Shown: positions 1 to 26,050 of the stretch, one piece after another | How the letters are laid out: the number at the start of each line of letters is the position of its first letter | How positions within the stretch are numbered: position 1 is the first letter of the stretch | Source of the DNA: Euleptes europaea | Taxonomy: Eukaryota > Chordata > Lepidosauria > Squamata > Sphaerodactylidae | Assembly: GCF_029931775.1 (NCBI RefSeq) | Contig: NC_079312.1 | Location: forward strand, 14,701,821-14,765,820 | Length of the DNA: 64,000 bases | Reading direction: 5' to 3' | The notes under the pieces: generated by a model | The model's database searches: none | Seen by the model: the letters and a program-made list of their open reading frames with translations, nothing else | What the model was told of the DNA's origin: nothing | Program-made: the position numbers and the translations under genes

Positions 1-70
1 GGTTGTCTGTTGTGGGGAGGGGAAGGGAAGGTGATTGTAAGCCGGTTTGATTCTCTGGGAAGCCACTGTG
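1..70 (+). repeat. 3' end of a tRNA-derived SINE
   Basis: The window opens inside the tail of a SINE. The string ggaagggaaggtgattgtaa and the following gccggtttga match the 3' part of the SINE that lies in reverse at 6287-6560 and 26051-26329. The 5' part lies off the left edge. Confidence 0.5.
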
Positions 71-79
71 ATTGTCTCA

Positions 80-245
80 GTCCTAACCCATATAGGGCTT
101 TAAATATCAAAACCAACACCTTGCATTGAGCTCAGGAGCGTGTCAGTAGCGAATGGAATTATTCTAATATCGGGGCTCACATGCTCCCAAAAGCTAGCCC
201 CGACTGAGTTCTCAGTAAGCTGCAGAATCAAACAGTTGTCCAGGA
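80..245 (-). mobile_element. LINE reverse-transcriptase C-terminal remnant (L2-like)
   Basis: On the minus strand the sequence resembles the conserved LHWLPV...FK.L.L..KAL block at the end of L2-like LINE reverse transcriptases, with frame breaks. It is an old, short remnant. The family assignment rests on recollection of that block. From 246 to 473 I see nothing recognisable apart from a G run at 461-472. Confidence 0.4.
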
Positions 246-473
246 TGTATCAACTGTGGTAAGAATTTTTAGTATTAAAGAATAGAATTTGGTTTAAGAA
301 GAACCATCCATTCTAACCTGAAGCTTTGAAATCACCTGAAGCCCTTTGCTGACCCCAGCTTCAAAAACGGAGGCCTCTGCTCTTAAAGGAAATTACATGA
401 CTAGGAGTTAGTTACCCGAAGGCACACTAGGTGCCGGCAACAATTTAGCCACTAGATTGGGGGGGGGGGGGAG

Positions 474-1035
474 TGTTAAAGAACAGACTTCACAGACGGA
501 CCATCACCAGGGACTCTCGTTCAACTAAAGTAACTATTTGGGAACAGGAACTTCCCAAGGAAGATAAAGCCCCAATTTACGGAGAGCTCATCTCCGGGAA
601 AACTTGTAAGGAGGGGCCGTTCTCTCTTGGTTTGGCCTATAAAAGAGCCTGCAAGATGCCAGCCCGTCGCCCTTCCACGGAGAGACCACAGACCCATTTA
701 AGTGGTTGCCATCTCTGTCTCTCTCTTTGGAAGTGACCCAGACGCCTCTGTAACTGTTTGTCTGTATGTCAACTTGCATGTGTGGGTATGTTAATTTCTG
801 TCTTATATATTCAGTCAAGTATTTGCTTCTTTCTTTGCCTTATATTTCTCTTGTAAGTTTAATAAACTGGATGGTTCACTGTTATATGTCATGGTGTATT
901 GTTTAAGAGTGTCTCGCATGTAAAAGGTCTGTCTTTCCTATCACATTCTCTGGCTTTGCTTTGGTAAGAAGCAGTCAGGGAAACGCCAATTACTAGAACC
1001 CAAAAAGGGGGACTTGAAAATTCTCCCGTCATCAA
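474..1035 (+). mobile_element. Possible solo LTR of an endogenous retrovirus
   Basis: This segment has the layout of a retroviral LTR: a TG start, a TATA box (tataaaa, 638-644), a polyadenylation signal (aataaa, 861-866) and a CA end near 1035. No second copy and no internal retroviral genes are seen, so it would be a fossil solo LTR. No clear target duplication was found. It could instead be an unrelated promoter-like segment. Confidence 0.35.
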
Positions 1036-1288
1036 CCTCACATGAAGACTAGGCTATTCTCTTGCGCATAGCCCTTAATTCCCTGGCTTTAAAATCAAAC
1101 ATGGGGTGTCTCCTGCAGCCCAGACACTATGAGGCTGAAAAATCATGGGGCTTCATAGGGTTGCCAACTGCCTGGAGAAAAAATTGATCGATTAGTGTAG
1201 TACAACGTAGTATAGCTTTGCCTATTTCACAACACGCTTATTGAGCCCTATAAGATGTTCTGAGTCAAGACGCGTACTTTTGTTACAG

Positions 1289-1404
1289 GTGTCTGGGTAT
1301 CTGGAGGAGCCCCTTGATTTCCTTCTCAAGAGAACCGAATGCATCATCAGACACCCTGAAGACAGAGTCCCAGAAAGAGGGAGATGGAGAAGCCAGATCA
1401 CTGG
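1289..1404 (+). CDS. Gene 1 exon E2 (linker exon of a zinc-finger gene), partial gene
   Basis: A 116-bp exon lies between an acceptor (tgttacag) and a donor (ggtaaat). Read with two bases carried over from the previous exon it is open throughout and ends in KEGDGEARSLG, then joins the finger exon at 2140 in frame (GTAGQASM). It matches E2 exons at 19529 and 37533, and in its 3' half those at 50792, 54756, 59931 and 63485 (which read KGDGEASLQG). Its own E1 should lie left of the window. No known domain is recognised; it acts as a linker between the N-terminal segment and the fingers. Confidence 0.55.
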
Positions 1405-1872
1405 GTAAATAATTATGCACAGCAAGCAGTTCAGCGGGCTGTGTAAAGATGTATGCGTCTGAGTTGATGTACGATATCAGGGACCAAACACTGCCCTTTG
1501 TTGTGACTGGGGGGGAAAGCACTCCTTTAAAGCTGAGAATGATTAGGGAGAAGACTAATACTATTAGAAAGGCAATATTGTAATACTAATATAGACATAA
1601 GGCTACATAGCTGATGATCCACTTGCAAATATGTATGAAATCGGGAGGAAGGCACATTGCAAATTTTCAAATGACTGAGAAGCCCTCCATGGCATAAACT
1701 AAAGACATATTGAGCCCCTGGTGGGATATTCTTTGCGTACGTTTGACAGAGATCCAGAGTACCGTGATATTTTGGGCAGATTATTTGTCACAAGGCAGCA
1801 GATACGGGTATGCAACCGGCACTGCGCATAATAAAATAGGGGAGGTTTCTCATTCCCTCCATGTAAAGCGTG

Positions 1873-2091
1873 TAGGGTTGCCTGTGCCAAGTTGGGGATT
1901 TCAGCGAGGTTTTGGGGTTGGAGCCTGAAGAGAGTGTAGTTTGGGGAGGGGAGGGACATCAATTGAGTATAAAGCCATAGAGTCCACCTTCCAAAGAGGC
2001 CGTTTTCTCCAGGTGAACTGATCCCTGTTGACTGGAAATCTGTAGTAATAGCGGGAGATCTCCAGCCACCACCTGGAGGCTGGCAACCCTA
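1873..2091. mobile_element. Short hAT-type MITE (TAGGGTTGCC ends)
   Basis: It begins tagggttgcc and ends ggcaacccta, so the termini are inverted repeats. It is one copy of a family seen throughout the window. It lies in the E2-to-finger intron, and the equivalent copies at 20113 and 38116 show that insertion predates the gene duplication. The flanking 8-mers are only partly alike, as expected for an older copy. Confidence 0.65.
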
Positions 2092-2108
2092 CAAGCAGGG
2101 ATGATTAA

Positions 2109-3055
<947 letters not shown>

Positions 3056-3648
3056 CTAAGAGGGAACCTGTGTATGAGAATTATCGACATCCATTTTGTT
3101 TGAGTAGATTGCCTGGACTCATCTTGATTACGTGATAAATGGTGCATTTGTGGCAAATAAGGATGGTGCCCTGTGACTCTTTCCCCATTTCCTTCCCTAT
3201 AATCTGTTACCTGTTGACAGAAGCTTTAATCTTGCTGTGATGCAAAAGATGTGATTCTGATAGTGGACAAAAAGCTGAAAACAGCTGGATGACACCTGAA
3301 TCTTCACTAGAAAATCCACACAAGAAAATGGCTGGTTTCTTAGCCAGTATGTAGCTCTCAGTCAGAATGTTTAAGACATTTAAGTCATCTGGATGTGTTT
3401 GCTGAAGTGGCTTCCGTTGAGTCGGAAGAGTCCATTTTTAAACTATGCTCTTCAGAAATGGTGGTGCACTACCTGAGAAAAACGTTGTTTTACCTTCCTA
3501 ATAAGAATTTGCTGTTTGAAATATGGGTCCTCTTCACAAAGACTTCGGCTTTTGGGTTGTCACATTGCATGCTTTATACAAGGGAACACAATGGAGGTGG
3601 GTTCCAGTTCAGTGTTGGACACTGAGAGGGGATATGTTCTTCAAACTC

Positions 3649-3654
3649 AATAAA
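3649..3654 (+). promoter_or_regulatory. Polyadenylation signal of gene 1
   Basis: An aataaa lies about 600 bp after the finger exon, at the same relative place as signals at 23399-23404 and 41160-41165. The sequence between stop and signal is conserved in all three genes and is probably 3' untranslated region. Other A/T-rich candidates occur nearby, for example taaataaat at 3675. Confidence 0.5.
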
Positions 3655-3869
3655 AGACCCATTGTTTTTAAAGTTAAATAAATGATTTTAATTCTGAGGG
3701 GTTGTTTGCTGTCCTTTTTTTCCTTCTGAGGATGGTGAGATGAAAATGTTCATGGAGGAGAGTGGTCCTTTCCTTTCTTGGCTGCCTCCTGGGCCGAGAA
3801 GGGGAGCCAAGACAAAGCTCATTCTGAGGAGCTAAAGGCAGCTGCTCACCCAACTTAGAGAGATCCTCC

Positions 3870-4030
3870 TGGATCTCCATCCTGAGTAAGTTCATACCCT
3901 TCACAATTTTTTCCACTATCCTGCTCATCGCCAAATCCAGATATTTATTGAACAAATTCAATAGGACTGTTCCCAGTATGGATCCTTGGGGGATTCCACT
4001 TCCTTCCCTGAGGGGATTGTCCATTTATTC
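3870..4030 (-). mobile_element. CR1-type LINE reverse-transcriptase fragment
   Basis: The minus strand reads GIPQGSILGTVLLNLF, the fingers/palm motif of CR1-type reverse transcriptase (usually GVPQGSVLGPVLFNLF). The fragment is short and old. It is present in all three copies of this flank (also near 23640-23800 and 41400-41560), so it predates the duplications. Confidence 0.6.
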
Positions 4031-4582
4031 CTGCTCTCTCTTTCTGCTTTTTATTTATGTTAATTTATAGAAGGACCTCTTCTCTTATCCCATGGCTTCC
4101 TCAGGTGTCTCTGATGAGGTATTTTATAAAAGCCAAACTGCAAAAGATGATTTTTTAAAGTCAGGCCACTGAGAGGTCGGCTGATGATATTACAGTCAGG
4201 TCCAGGGAACTCAGACCTGACTCATAAGATCATTTATGCTCTCGCTGGGCCTTTAAAAGCTGTATAATGTCCAGTGCAACACCCTTATCCATTAAACTGG
4301 TTAACCATTCCTTAGAACTCCAAAAGCTGAGTGAGGCAGGCTTTTCCTTCAAAGAAACACAGTTAATTTCTACGCAGCAGGCTTTGTTCCTCTATGCTTA
4401 ATAATTCTATTTTGAATAGCAGTTTTTCTCTTGACTCCTGACGTTTTTGTAATTGTTTTCTCGATGTTTATGCCAATAAAGGTTTTTTTTGTGTGTGTGA
4501 ATAGCAGTTTCTATTAATTTGCCAGGAAGAGAAGATGGGTGAACTGGCCTTTGAGTTCATAGATCTCTTCTGGGACCTTCGC

Positions 4583-4613
4583 GTGCATGTGTGTGTGTGT
4601 GTGTGGGGGGGGG
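4583..4613. repeat. (GT)n microsatellite followed by a G run
   Basis: A GT repeat passes into a run of about ten G. The same tract at 24350-24378 differs in length, as expected for a microsatellite. Confidence 0.8.
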
Positions 4614-4712
4614 AGGATGGTTTTAACATTTTCTGTGTTTCACTCTGCTGATAGGGAGGCCTATTTAAGCACCCAGCTCCACAGAAAACCTCTTCAGACC
4701 TTATGTCCATGT

Positions 4713-4921
4713 TATGGTTGCCAACCTCCAGGTACCAGCTGGAGATCTCCTGCTATTTGAGATGATCTCCAGCCAATGAACGTTAGTTCACCTGGAGAAA
4801 ATGGCTGCTTTGGCAATTGGACTCTATGGGATTGAAGTCCTTCTCCTCCCCAAGCCCCGCCCTCCTCAGGCTCTGCCGCAAAAACCTTCCGCCTGTGGGG
4901 AAGAGGGACCTGGGAACCCTA
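4713..4921. mobile_element. 209-bp hAT-type MITE with perfect target duplication
   Basis: The element starts tatggttgcc and ends gggaacccta, and is flanked on both sides by gtccatgt (4705-4712 and 4922-4929). An 8-bp duplication is typical of hAT transposons. The third copy of this flank has a single uninterrupted site at about 42145-42155, the empty site. Short open frames inside it are not genes. Confidence 0.8.
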
Positions 4922-6286
4922 GTCCATGTGCATCAGGAGAATGTCACACCCACAACAAGCCTGATAAGCACAGTACCGGTTCCTTTATGGATCATGGATT
5001 TTCCATGGGTTTACAGCATTTCTGCACTGGCTGACGTGTACAGAAGCTGTATATGCAGGGAAAAGCCACTCATTCACAGGAAATGGCAATCATAGATGCT
5101 GGGTTTACTGAAGGTATGTATGCATGGTGGGCGGTCTCTCAGCACATTAAATCTTCAGAGGGCTATAGTGGTTAGAAGATCAACAATGCAGCACTTGTGT
5201 TCTTTAAGAAACCCTCCTCATGCGCCAACCCCAAAATCTCCAGGTATTTCCATGGCAACCCATTCACACAAACTGGGTCTCCACAAGAGCAAAGCCAGGA
5301 CTCAGCCAAATAGCGTAGTGTGCACTATGCAAAGGCATAGCGTTGGGTGCTCCTAATGGGGTACAACTTTACTTTCTTGCCTGACAGGAGCTACCTTTAG
5401 GAGTCTAACCCAAGATCCAACTTGCTCCAGTGAAATCCTTCCGATGGCATAAGAGTGGGTTACTCCAATATAGAAGATCTTGAAACTCAACTGATTTTTT
5501 GTGGAATTTTTTTGGGGTGTGTGGGGGTGGGAATACTTTAGAAGTTCTATAGAACACTGACCTCTGTTTGCTTATTGCTAGAATTTCTATCCCTGAGAAA
5601 TATTATGTCAAACCATAAACTGCTTTTGAGAGCCTACTGGAGCTTATCTGATGGTCCCTTTGTGTGGGACACTGGGAACCACGGCTCAGATTGCCAATTT
5701 TTCAACCACCCCTCCCCTTCCACTTTAATAGCATCATGCTGGTTGTATATTAGCAAGTAAGCATTGATGAGGGACTATCATATATTCCTGTTGGGTTAGC
5801 TATGGTGTAAAAAAGCTTTGCCTCCTAATTTCCTCACATCCAGCTGCAGCAAATGCAGAAGAGCAAGTGAGGCTGGGAGTTTTCCCTAGTCAGTTTTCCC
5901 TGGTCACAGTTGAACCCCCAAACCCATTTCATTGTCATGATTCATCTCCCTGAAATATGCCATGACGTAGAAAAGAGTGTTCTCTGAGCATGTGTAAGAC
6001 TCTCTCTCTCTGTTAAATTGGAAACTCCATATCACAGAGATGCAGACTTGGAGGGCACAGTTGGCACCAGAAGGGGTTTCAGCACCTCTACCAATTCAGC
6101 ATCAGTGCTAAAGTGTTGGAGGTGGGTCTGAGGTTGTGAACTATGGGAAATGGAAATTCAACTGGTGCAGCTTCTCTCCTCAGAGAGAGGCTATGAAGAA
6201 AGATGCTGCAAGTACTGAATGTTTGCCTGCCATATAAAAGCAGAGAAGAGGGTGAGAGTAAGGTGGTAACCTAACTTTTCTGCTCA
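4922..6286. other. Intergenic sequence, duplicated, no gene seen
   Basis: I see no exon, RNA gene or recognised element here. The stretch is nearly identical to 24686-26050 and clearly but less similar to about 42150-44020. Its short open frames are not conserved in the third copy. Confidence 0.6.
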
Positions 6287-6560
6287 AAGAAGAAGAGTTG
6301 GTTTTTATATGCGGACTTTCTCTACTATTTAAGGAAGAATCAAACCGGCTTACAATCAACTTCCCTTCCCCACAACAGACACCCTGTGAGGTAGGTGGGA
6401 TGGAGAGAGCTCTAAGAGAGCTGTGACCAGCCCAAGGTCACCCAGCTGGCTTCAAGTGCAGGAGTGGGGAAACAAATCCAGTTCATCAGATTAGTGTCCA
6501 CTGCTCATGTGAAGGAGTGGGGAACCAAACCTGGTTTTCCACACCAGAGTCCACTGCTCC
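6287..6560 (-). mobile_element. tRNA-derived SINE
   Basis: On the minus strand it has a tRNA-like 5' part (tttggttccccactcc resembles a B box), a middle with ccagctgggtgaccttgggc and a tail ending ccaactcttcttct. It is also at 26051-26329 but missing from the third flank copy near 44010, so it inserted after that copy split off. Confidence 0.65.
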
Positions 6561-6974
6561 ACAGGTGGTCCTTGTTCATCTTCTGCCATTTTCCTGGGAG
6601 AGGCTGGAAAGGGTTAAATGGTCGGAGCCTGCATTTCTAGAAGCCCATTAATGGGAGGGGCCTTCTCAGCCCACCTGATTCCACTCTTCAGGGATATTGT
6701 CTCTGCAAGATTTGTGTGTGTGTGTGTGTGTCTGGCCTTTCTTTAGTCCCAGGTGAAATGCGATGTAGAAGTTTCCAGGAGTAGGTGGGTTTAAAGAAGG
6801 ATGGAGATTGGTGGAGAAAATAGGTTCAGTGGCTGATAAGGAGACCCATGGTTAAGAGGGAGGGGGAGACAGAGGTCTAAAGAGGAAGTCCTTCTGTGCT
6901 CATTTGTACAAGCATTGATACCTTTCCACCAGCACTAATGACGAGCAAGAGACAGAAATAGTAAATCAAATATG

Positions 6975-7383
6975 CTTGAGGAGTCCTTCCTCTCCCATAA
7001 TGCTAGAACCTGGGATCATCCACTGAATCTGAAGGGTGGCAAATTTAGAACAAACAGAAGGAAGATTTCCTGACACAACAGTACAGTTAATTTATGGATG
7101 TCATCATGGCCACCAAACTAGAAGGCTTTAAAAGAGGCAGTGGACAAATTCGTAGAGATCTCTGGAATAACAATGGCTACTAGTCATGATGGGTATTGAC
7201 TCTTTCCAGTACCTGAGACAGTATACCCCTTAAAATCAATTACTGGGGAGCACAGGTAGGATGGTGCTGCTGCAGCCGTATTGCTTGTGGCCTTCCTAGA
7301 GGCAGCTGGTTGGCTACTGTGTGAACAGGCTGCTGGACTAGACGGGCCTTTGGTCTGATCCAGCAGGGCTCTTCTTATGTTCT
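6975..7383 (+). mobile_element. CR1-type LINE 3' end
   Basis: The sequence follows the end of CR1 reverse transcriptase and its 3' untranslated region (ctctcccataatgctagaac ... tggactagacgggcctttgg ... cttatgttctt). It is truncated at the 5' end. Equivalent copies are at 26755-27151 and 44475-44902, so the insertion is older than the duplications. Confidence 0.7.
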
Positions 7384-8086
7384 TCCTTTATCAGTTGACA
7401 ACTCTGTCTAGTAAAGTACCTTGTTTCCAATTGTGGTAAGCCAGATGCTTCCCTGAAGGGTAACAGGTCCCTCCCTTGTTATTTCAGAGAGTAGCTGCAT
7501 TGGAATAGCTAAATTCAGTAGAGTTTCAGTAGAATAGCTAAATTCCAGTCCAGTGGCACCTTAGAGACCAACAAGATTTTGTGGGGTATGAGCTTCTGAG
7601 GGTCAATGCTCCATTTATCAAATGTGCTGTTGTTTGTTTCCAGTGATGCTACTGTGGTGTATTTCCTTTGTTTGTGGTGGATCTATTTTTAATCCTCTTA
7701 GCCAGTAGATATTGACAAATGGGGACCCACAAAGAGTTGTGGGGGGCACCTCATTTTCTCCCCCTAGTATTTCCCCTTTCCCTTCACAGAAAGCCCCCTT
7801 AGCCTCTCCCCTTTTCCTGCTGCCTTCCCCCCTTCCCCCCCAACCTACCTTTATCTCTTCCCCCAGTCTTCAGCTTTCCCTTCTTCCCTCCCCCTGGTAG
7901 CCTGTACTCAGGAAAAGTGTGGCCCAGTTGCCTGGTTCTGGTATTGTAGGGACACATTTTCCTCTGTATCCCATTCCCCACACCATTTCCATTTTCCCTC
8001 CTCCTGGCAACCCCCTTATCGTCACCTTTCCACAATTCCTTCTCTATTTCCCACCCACCAACAATCTACATTATATCTGTTTCTGA

Positions 8087-8303
8087 TAGGGTTTCAGGCT
8101 CCAGGTTGGGAAATACCTGGAGATTTGGGGGTGAAGCCTGGGAGGGTGAGGTTTGAGGAGGAGAGGGACTTCAATGGGGTATAATTCCTTACAGTCCACC
8201 TTCCAAAGCAGCCATATTCTCCAGGTGAACTGATCTCTGTTGCCTGGAGATCAGTTGTAATAGCTCGATATCTTCAGCCACAACCTGGAGGTTGGCAACC
8301 CTA
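8087..8303. mobile_element. hAT-type MITE
   Basis: It runs from tagggtttca to ggcaacccta with imperfect flanking 8-mers (gtttctga and ggttctca). It is shared by all three flank copies (27841-28057 and 46040-46258), so it is an old insertion. Confidence 0.65.
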
Positions 8304-8324
8304 GGTTCTCATTTTCAGCTCTGA

Positions 8325-8548
8325 TCATTTCATTTATACCCTACCCTTCTCCACAATGGGGGCCCAAAACAGCTTAGATCATTCTCTTCTCTTCCATTCC
8401 AACCTAAAAACTCTGTAAAGTAAGTTAAGCTGACAATGAGGAACTGGCCCAAGGTCACGCAGTGAACTTCCACATAAGAGTGGTGATTTGAACCCGAGTC
8501 TCTCAAATCCTCATGTGAAACACTAACCACTACACAACATTAGCATTT
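8325..8548 (-). mobile_element. tRNA-derived SINE, second family
   Basis: On the minus strand it reads as a tRNA-like head (gtagtggttag ... gggttcaaatcacc-type B box), a middle with gcgtgaccttgggccag and a tail ending tataaatgaaatg. Copies of the same insertion lie at 28079-28300 and 46285-46502. Confidence 0.6.
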
Positions 8549-8589
8549 GTGTGTGGGGGGGGAGTTGGTGTTGAACACTATCAAGCAGG

Positions 8590-8798
8590 TAGGGCTGCCA
8601 GGTCCCTCTTTACCGCCAGTGGGAGGTTTTGGGGGTGGAGCCTGAGGAGGGCGGGGTTTGGGGAGGGGAGGGACTTCAATGCCATAGAATCCAATTGCCA
8701 AAGCGGCTATTTTCTCCAGGTGAACTGATCTCTATAGGCTGGAGATCACTTGTAATAGCAGGACATCTCCTGCTACTACCTGGAGGCTGGAGACCCTA
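8590..8798. mobile_element. 209-bp hAT-type MITE with perfect target duplication
   Basis: It starts tagggctgcc, ends gagaccctac-like, and is flanked by caagcagg on both sides (8582-8589 and 8799-8806). Length and ends match the copy at 4713-4921, which defines the family as about 209 bp with 8-bp duplications. No transposase is encoded. Confidence 0.8.
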
Positions 8799-8806
8799 CA
8801 AGCAGG

Positions 8807-9495
8807 CCATTCTGGTGACTCAGGCAAACTGTGTAGTAGCAGGTTGCCTGGTGGTTTCTGCAGGCCTGGCCCTGATTAGTTCGTCCTACCTAAAGGACCA
8901 GACTAGCCCGGGAAAAGACCTTGCCCCACTCCTGCCTTTTAGACAGAAACCGAGGCTCAAAGACTGGAAATACTTATTGTGGTTGCCTAGCCATAGCCTT
9001 TGAGGGCATTCAGTTCTTAAAGCTACAGGTGCTGCTTCTATTATTTTGGTAGGTTTAAACCTCCAGTTTTATTTTATTTTGCAATTTCAGATTTTTCTGC
9101 AAACTGTCAGCTGTCTCACATACATTTTATGTTATTAATAATTGTACCTGGTCCTAGGAAAGATCTGGGTAAATGTGTAACATTCACATGTATAAAAGTG
9201 CAATTTTACTAAAACATGTTTTTTTGCGCTAGGGGTAGGAACCTATATCTGTGACCAAAGATTGAAGTATTTAATGCCCAGTTCTTTAATGTAGATAATT
9301 TGATTCAAATGCTTGGGATATAATGTTAGGTTTTAGAGCTGACATTGATGATTCTATATATAAGGGTTGTTGTTGTTTTTTTTAAAAGTTTTTTTTTGGG
9401 TAACATAGTCAGAGGTCTACCAGATGTTCCCTGGTTGGTTACTATTACCTAGCAGACATGATTTGGCAGTTAGCAATACTGATTTTCACTTGCAG
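8807..9495 (+). other. Conserved flank upstream of exon E1 (gene 2)
   Basis: About 500-690 bp before E1 recurs before all six E1 exons, with shared strings such as acctggtcctaggaaagat and agtgcaattttacta. In this copy a TATA-like tataaaag lies at 9191-9198. A 5' non-coding exon or promoter may lie here, since E1 has a splice acceptor and so is not the first exon. Conservation may also simply reflect duplication. Confidence 0.4.
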
Positions 9496-9509
9496 TCCAA
9501 AGAACAGAA

Positions 9510-22943
<13,434 letters not shown>

Positions 22944-23398
22944 TGAGAATTATCCACATCCACAGTATTTAAGTAGTTTGCCTGTTCTCATCTTCTTGAT
23001 TATGTGATAAATGGTGCTTTTGTAGTAAATAAAGATAGTGCCCTGTGATTCTTCATTAGAAAATCCATACAGAAAGATGGCTGGTTTCTTTGCCAGTATA
23101 CGGCTTTCAATCAGAATGTTTAAGACATTTAAGGCATCTGGATGTGTTTGCTGAAGTAGCTTCCATTGAGTTTACAGAATCCATTCTTAAACTATGCTTT
23201 TCAGAAATGGTGGTGCATTACCTGAGACTTCAGGAAAAATGTTGTTTTACCCTTCTTAATGAGATTTTCTGTGTGAAATATCTTCACAAAGCCTTCTGCT
23301 TTTGGGTTGTCACATTGCATGCTTTATACAAGGGAACACAATGGAGGTGGGTTCCAGTTCAGTGTTGGACACTGGGAGGAGATATGTTCTTCAAACTC

Positions 23399-23404
23399 AA
23401 TAAA
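23399..23404 (+). promoter_or_regulatory. Polyadenylation signal of gene 2
   Basis: An aataaa sits at the position equivalent to 3649-3654 and 41160-41165, about 890 bp after the stop. Confidence 0.5.
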
Positions 23405-24476
23405 AGACCCATTGTTTTTAAAGTTAAATAAATGATTTTAATTCTGAGGGGTTGTTTGCTGTCCTTTTTTCCTTCTGAGGATGGTGAGATGAAAATGTTC
23501 GTGGAGGAGAGTGGTCCTTGCCTTTCTTGGCTGCCTCCTGGGGCGAGAAGGGGACCCAAGACAAAGCTCATTCTGAGGCGCTGAAGGCAGCTGCTCACCC
23601 AACTTAAGAGAGATCCTCCTGGATCTCTTCTAGGTTTTCTCCATCCTGAGTAAGTTTATACCCTTCACAATTTTTTCCACTATCCTGCTCATCGCCAAAT
23701 CCAGATATTTATTGAACAAATTCAATAGGACTGTTCCCAGTATGGATCCTTGGGGGATTCCACTTCCTTCCCTGAGGGGATTGTCCATTTATTCCTGCTC
23801 TCTCTTTCTGCTTTTTATTTATTTTAATTTATAGAAGGACCTCTTCTCTTATCCCATGGCTTCCTCAGGTGTCTCTGATGAGGTATTTTATAAAAGCCAA
23901 ACTGCAAAAGATGATTTTTTAAAGTCAGGCCACTGAGAGGTCGGCTGATGATATTACAGTCAGGTCCAGGGAACTCAGACCTGACTCATAAGATCATTTA
24001 TGCTCTCGCTGGGCCTTTAAAAGCTGTATAATGTCCAGTGCAACACCCTTATCCATTAAACTGGTTAACCATTCCTTAGAACTCCAAAAAGCTGAGTGAG
24101 GCAGGCTTTTCCTTCAAAGAAACACAGTTAATTTCTACGCAGCAGGCTTTGTTCCTCTATGCTTAATAATTCTATTTTGAATAGCAGTTTTTCTCTTGAC
24201 TCCTGACGTTTTTGTAATTGTTTTCTCAATGTTTATGCCAATAAAGGTTTTTTTTGTGTGTGTGAATAGCAGTTTCTATTAATTTGCCAGGAAGAGAAGA
24301 TGGGTGAACTGGCCTTTGAGTTCATAGATCTCTTCTGGGACCTTCGCGTGTATGTTTGTGTGTGTGTGTGGGGGGGGAGGATGGTTTTAACATTTTCTGT
24401 GTTTCACTCTGCTGATAGGGAGGCCTATTTAAGCACCCAGCTCCACAGAAAACCTCTTCAGACCTTATGTCCATGT

Positions 24477-24685
24477 TATGGTTGCCAACCTCCAGGTACC
24501 AGCTGGAGATCTCCTGCTATTTGAGATGATCTCCAGCCAATGAACGTTAGTTCACCTGGAGAAAATGGCTGCTTTGGCAATTGGACTCTATGGGATTGAA
24601 GTCCTTCTCCTCCCCAAGCCCCGCCCTCCTCAGGCTCTGCCGCAAAAACCTTCCGCCTGTGGGGAAGAGGGACCTGGGAACCCTA
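24477..24685. mobile_element. 209-bp hAT-type MITE
   Basis: Duplicate of 4713-4921, with the same gtccatgt on both sides. Confidence 0.75.
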
Positions 24686-26050
24686 GTCCATGTGCATCAG
24701 GAGAATGTCACACCCACAACAAGCCTGATAAGCACAGTACCGGTTCCTTTATGGATCATGGATTTTCCATGCGTTTACAGCATTTCTGTACTGGCTGACG
24801 TGTACAGAAGCTGTATATGCAGGGAAAAGCCACTCATTCACAGGAAATGGCAATCATAGATGCTGGGTTTACTGAAGGTATGTATGCATGGTGGGCGATC
24901 TCTCAGCACATTAAATCTTCAGAGGGCTATAGTGGTTAGAAGATCAACAATGCAGCACTTGTGTTCTTTAAGAAACCCTCCTCATGCTCCAACCCCAAAA
25001 TCTCCAGGTATTTCCATGGCAACCCATTCACACAAACTGGGTCTCCACAAGAGCAAAGCCAGGACTCAGCCAAATAGCATAGTGTGCACTATGCAAAGGC
25101 ATAGCGTTGGGTGCTCCTAATGGGGTACAACTTTACTTTCTTGCCTGACAGGAGCTACCTTTAGGAGTCTAACCCAAGATCCAACTTGCTCCAGTGAAAT
25201 CCTTCCGATGGCATAAGAGTGGGTTACTCCAATATAGAAGATCTTGAAACTCAACTGATTTTTTGTGGAATTTTTTTGGGGTGTGTGGGGGTGGGAATAC
25301 TTTAGAAGTTCTATAGAACACTGACCTCTGTTTGCTTATTGCTAGAATTTCTATCCCTGAGAAATATTATGTCAAACCATAAACTGCTTTTGAGAGCCTA
25401 CTGGAGCTTATCTGATGGTCCCTTTGTGTGGGACACTGGGAACCACGGCTCAGATTGCCAATTTTTCAACCACCCCTCCCCTTCCACTTTAATAGCATCA
25501 TGCTGGTTGTATATTAGCAAGTAAGCATTGATGAGGGACTATCATATATGCCTGTTGGGTTAGCTATGGTGTAAAAAAGCTTTGCCTCCTAATTTCCTCA
25601 CATCCAGCTGCAGCAAATGCAGAAGAGCAAGTGAGGCTGGGAGTTTTCCCTAGTCAGTTTTGCCTGGTCACAGTTGAACCCCCAAACCCATTTCATTGTC
25701 ATGATTCATCTCCCTGAAATATGCCATGACGTAGAAAAGAGTGTTCTCTGAGCATGTGTAAGACTCTCTCTCTCTGTTAAATTGGAAACTCCATATCACA
25801 GAGATGCAGACTTGGAGGGCACAGTTGGCACCAGAAGGGGTTTCAGCACCTCTACCAATTCAGCATCAGTGCTAAAGTGTTGGAGGTGGGTCTGAGGTTC
25901 TGAACTATGGGAAATGGAAATTCAACTGGTGCAGCTTCTCTCCTCAGAGAGAGGCTATGAAGAAAGATGCTGCAAGTACTGAATGTTTGCCTGCCATATA
26001 AAAGCAGAGAAGAGGGTGAGAGTAAGGTGGTAACCTAACTTTTCTGCTCA

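Noticed and set aside
4801-5356. Open frames repeated exactly at 24565-25120
   Set aside because: They start inside a MITE and are identical only because of the recent duplication; the older third copy does not keep them.
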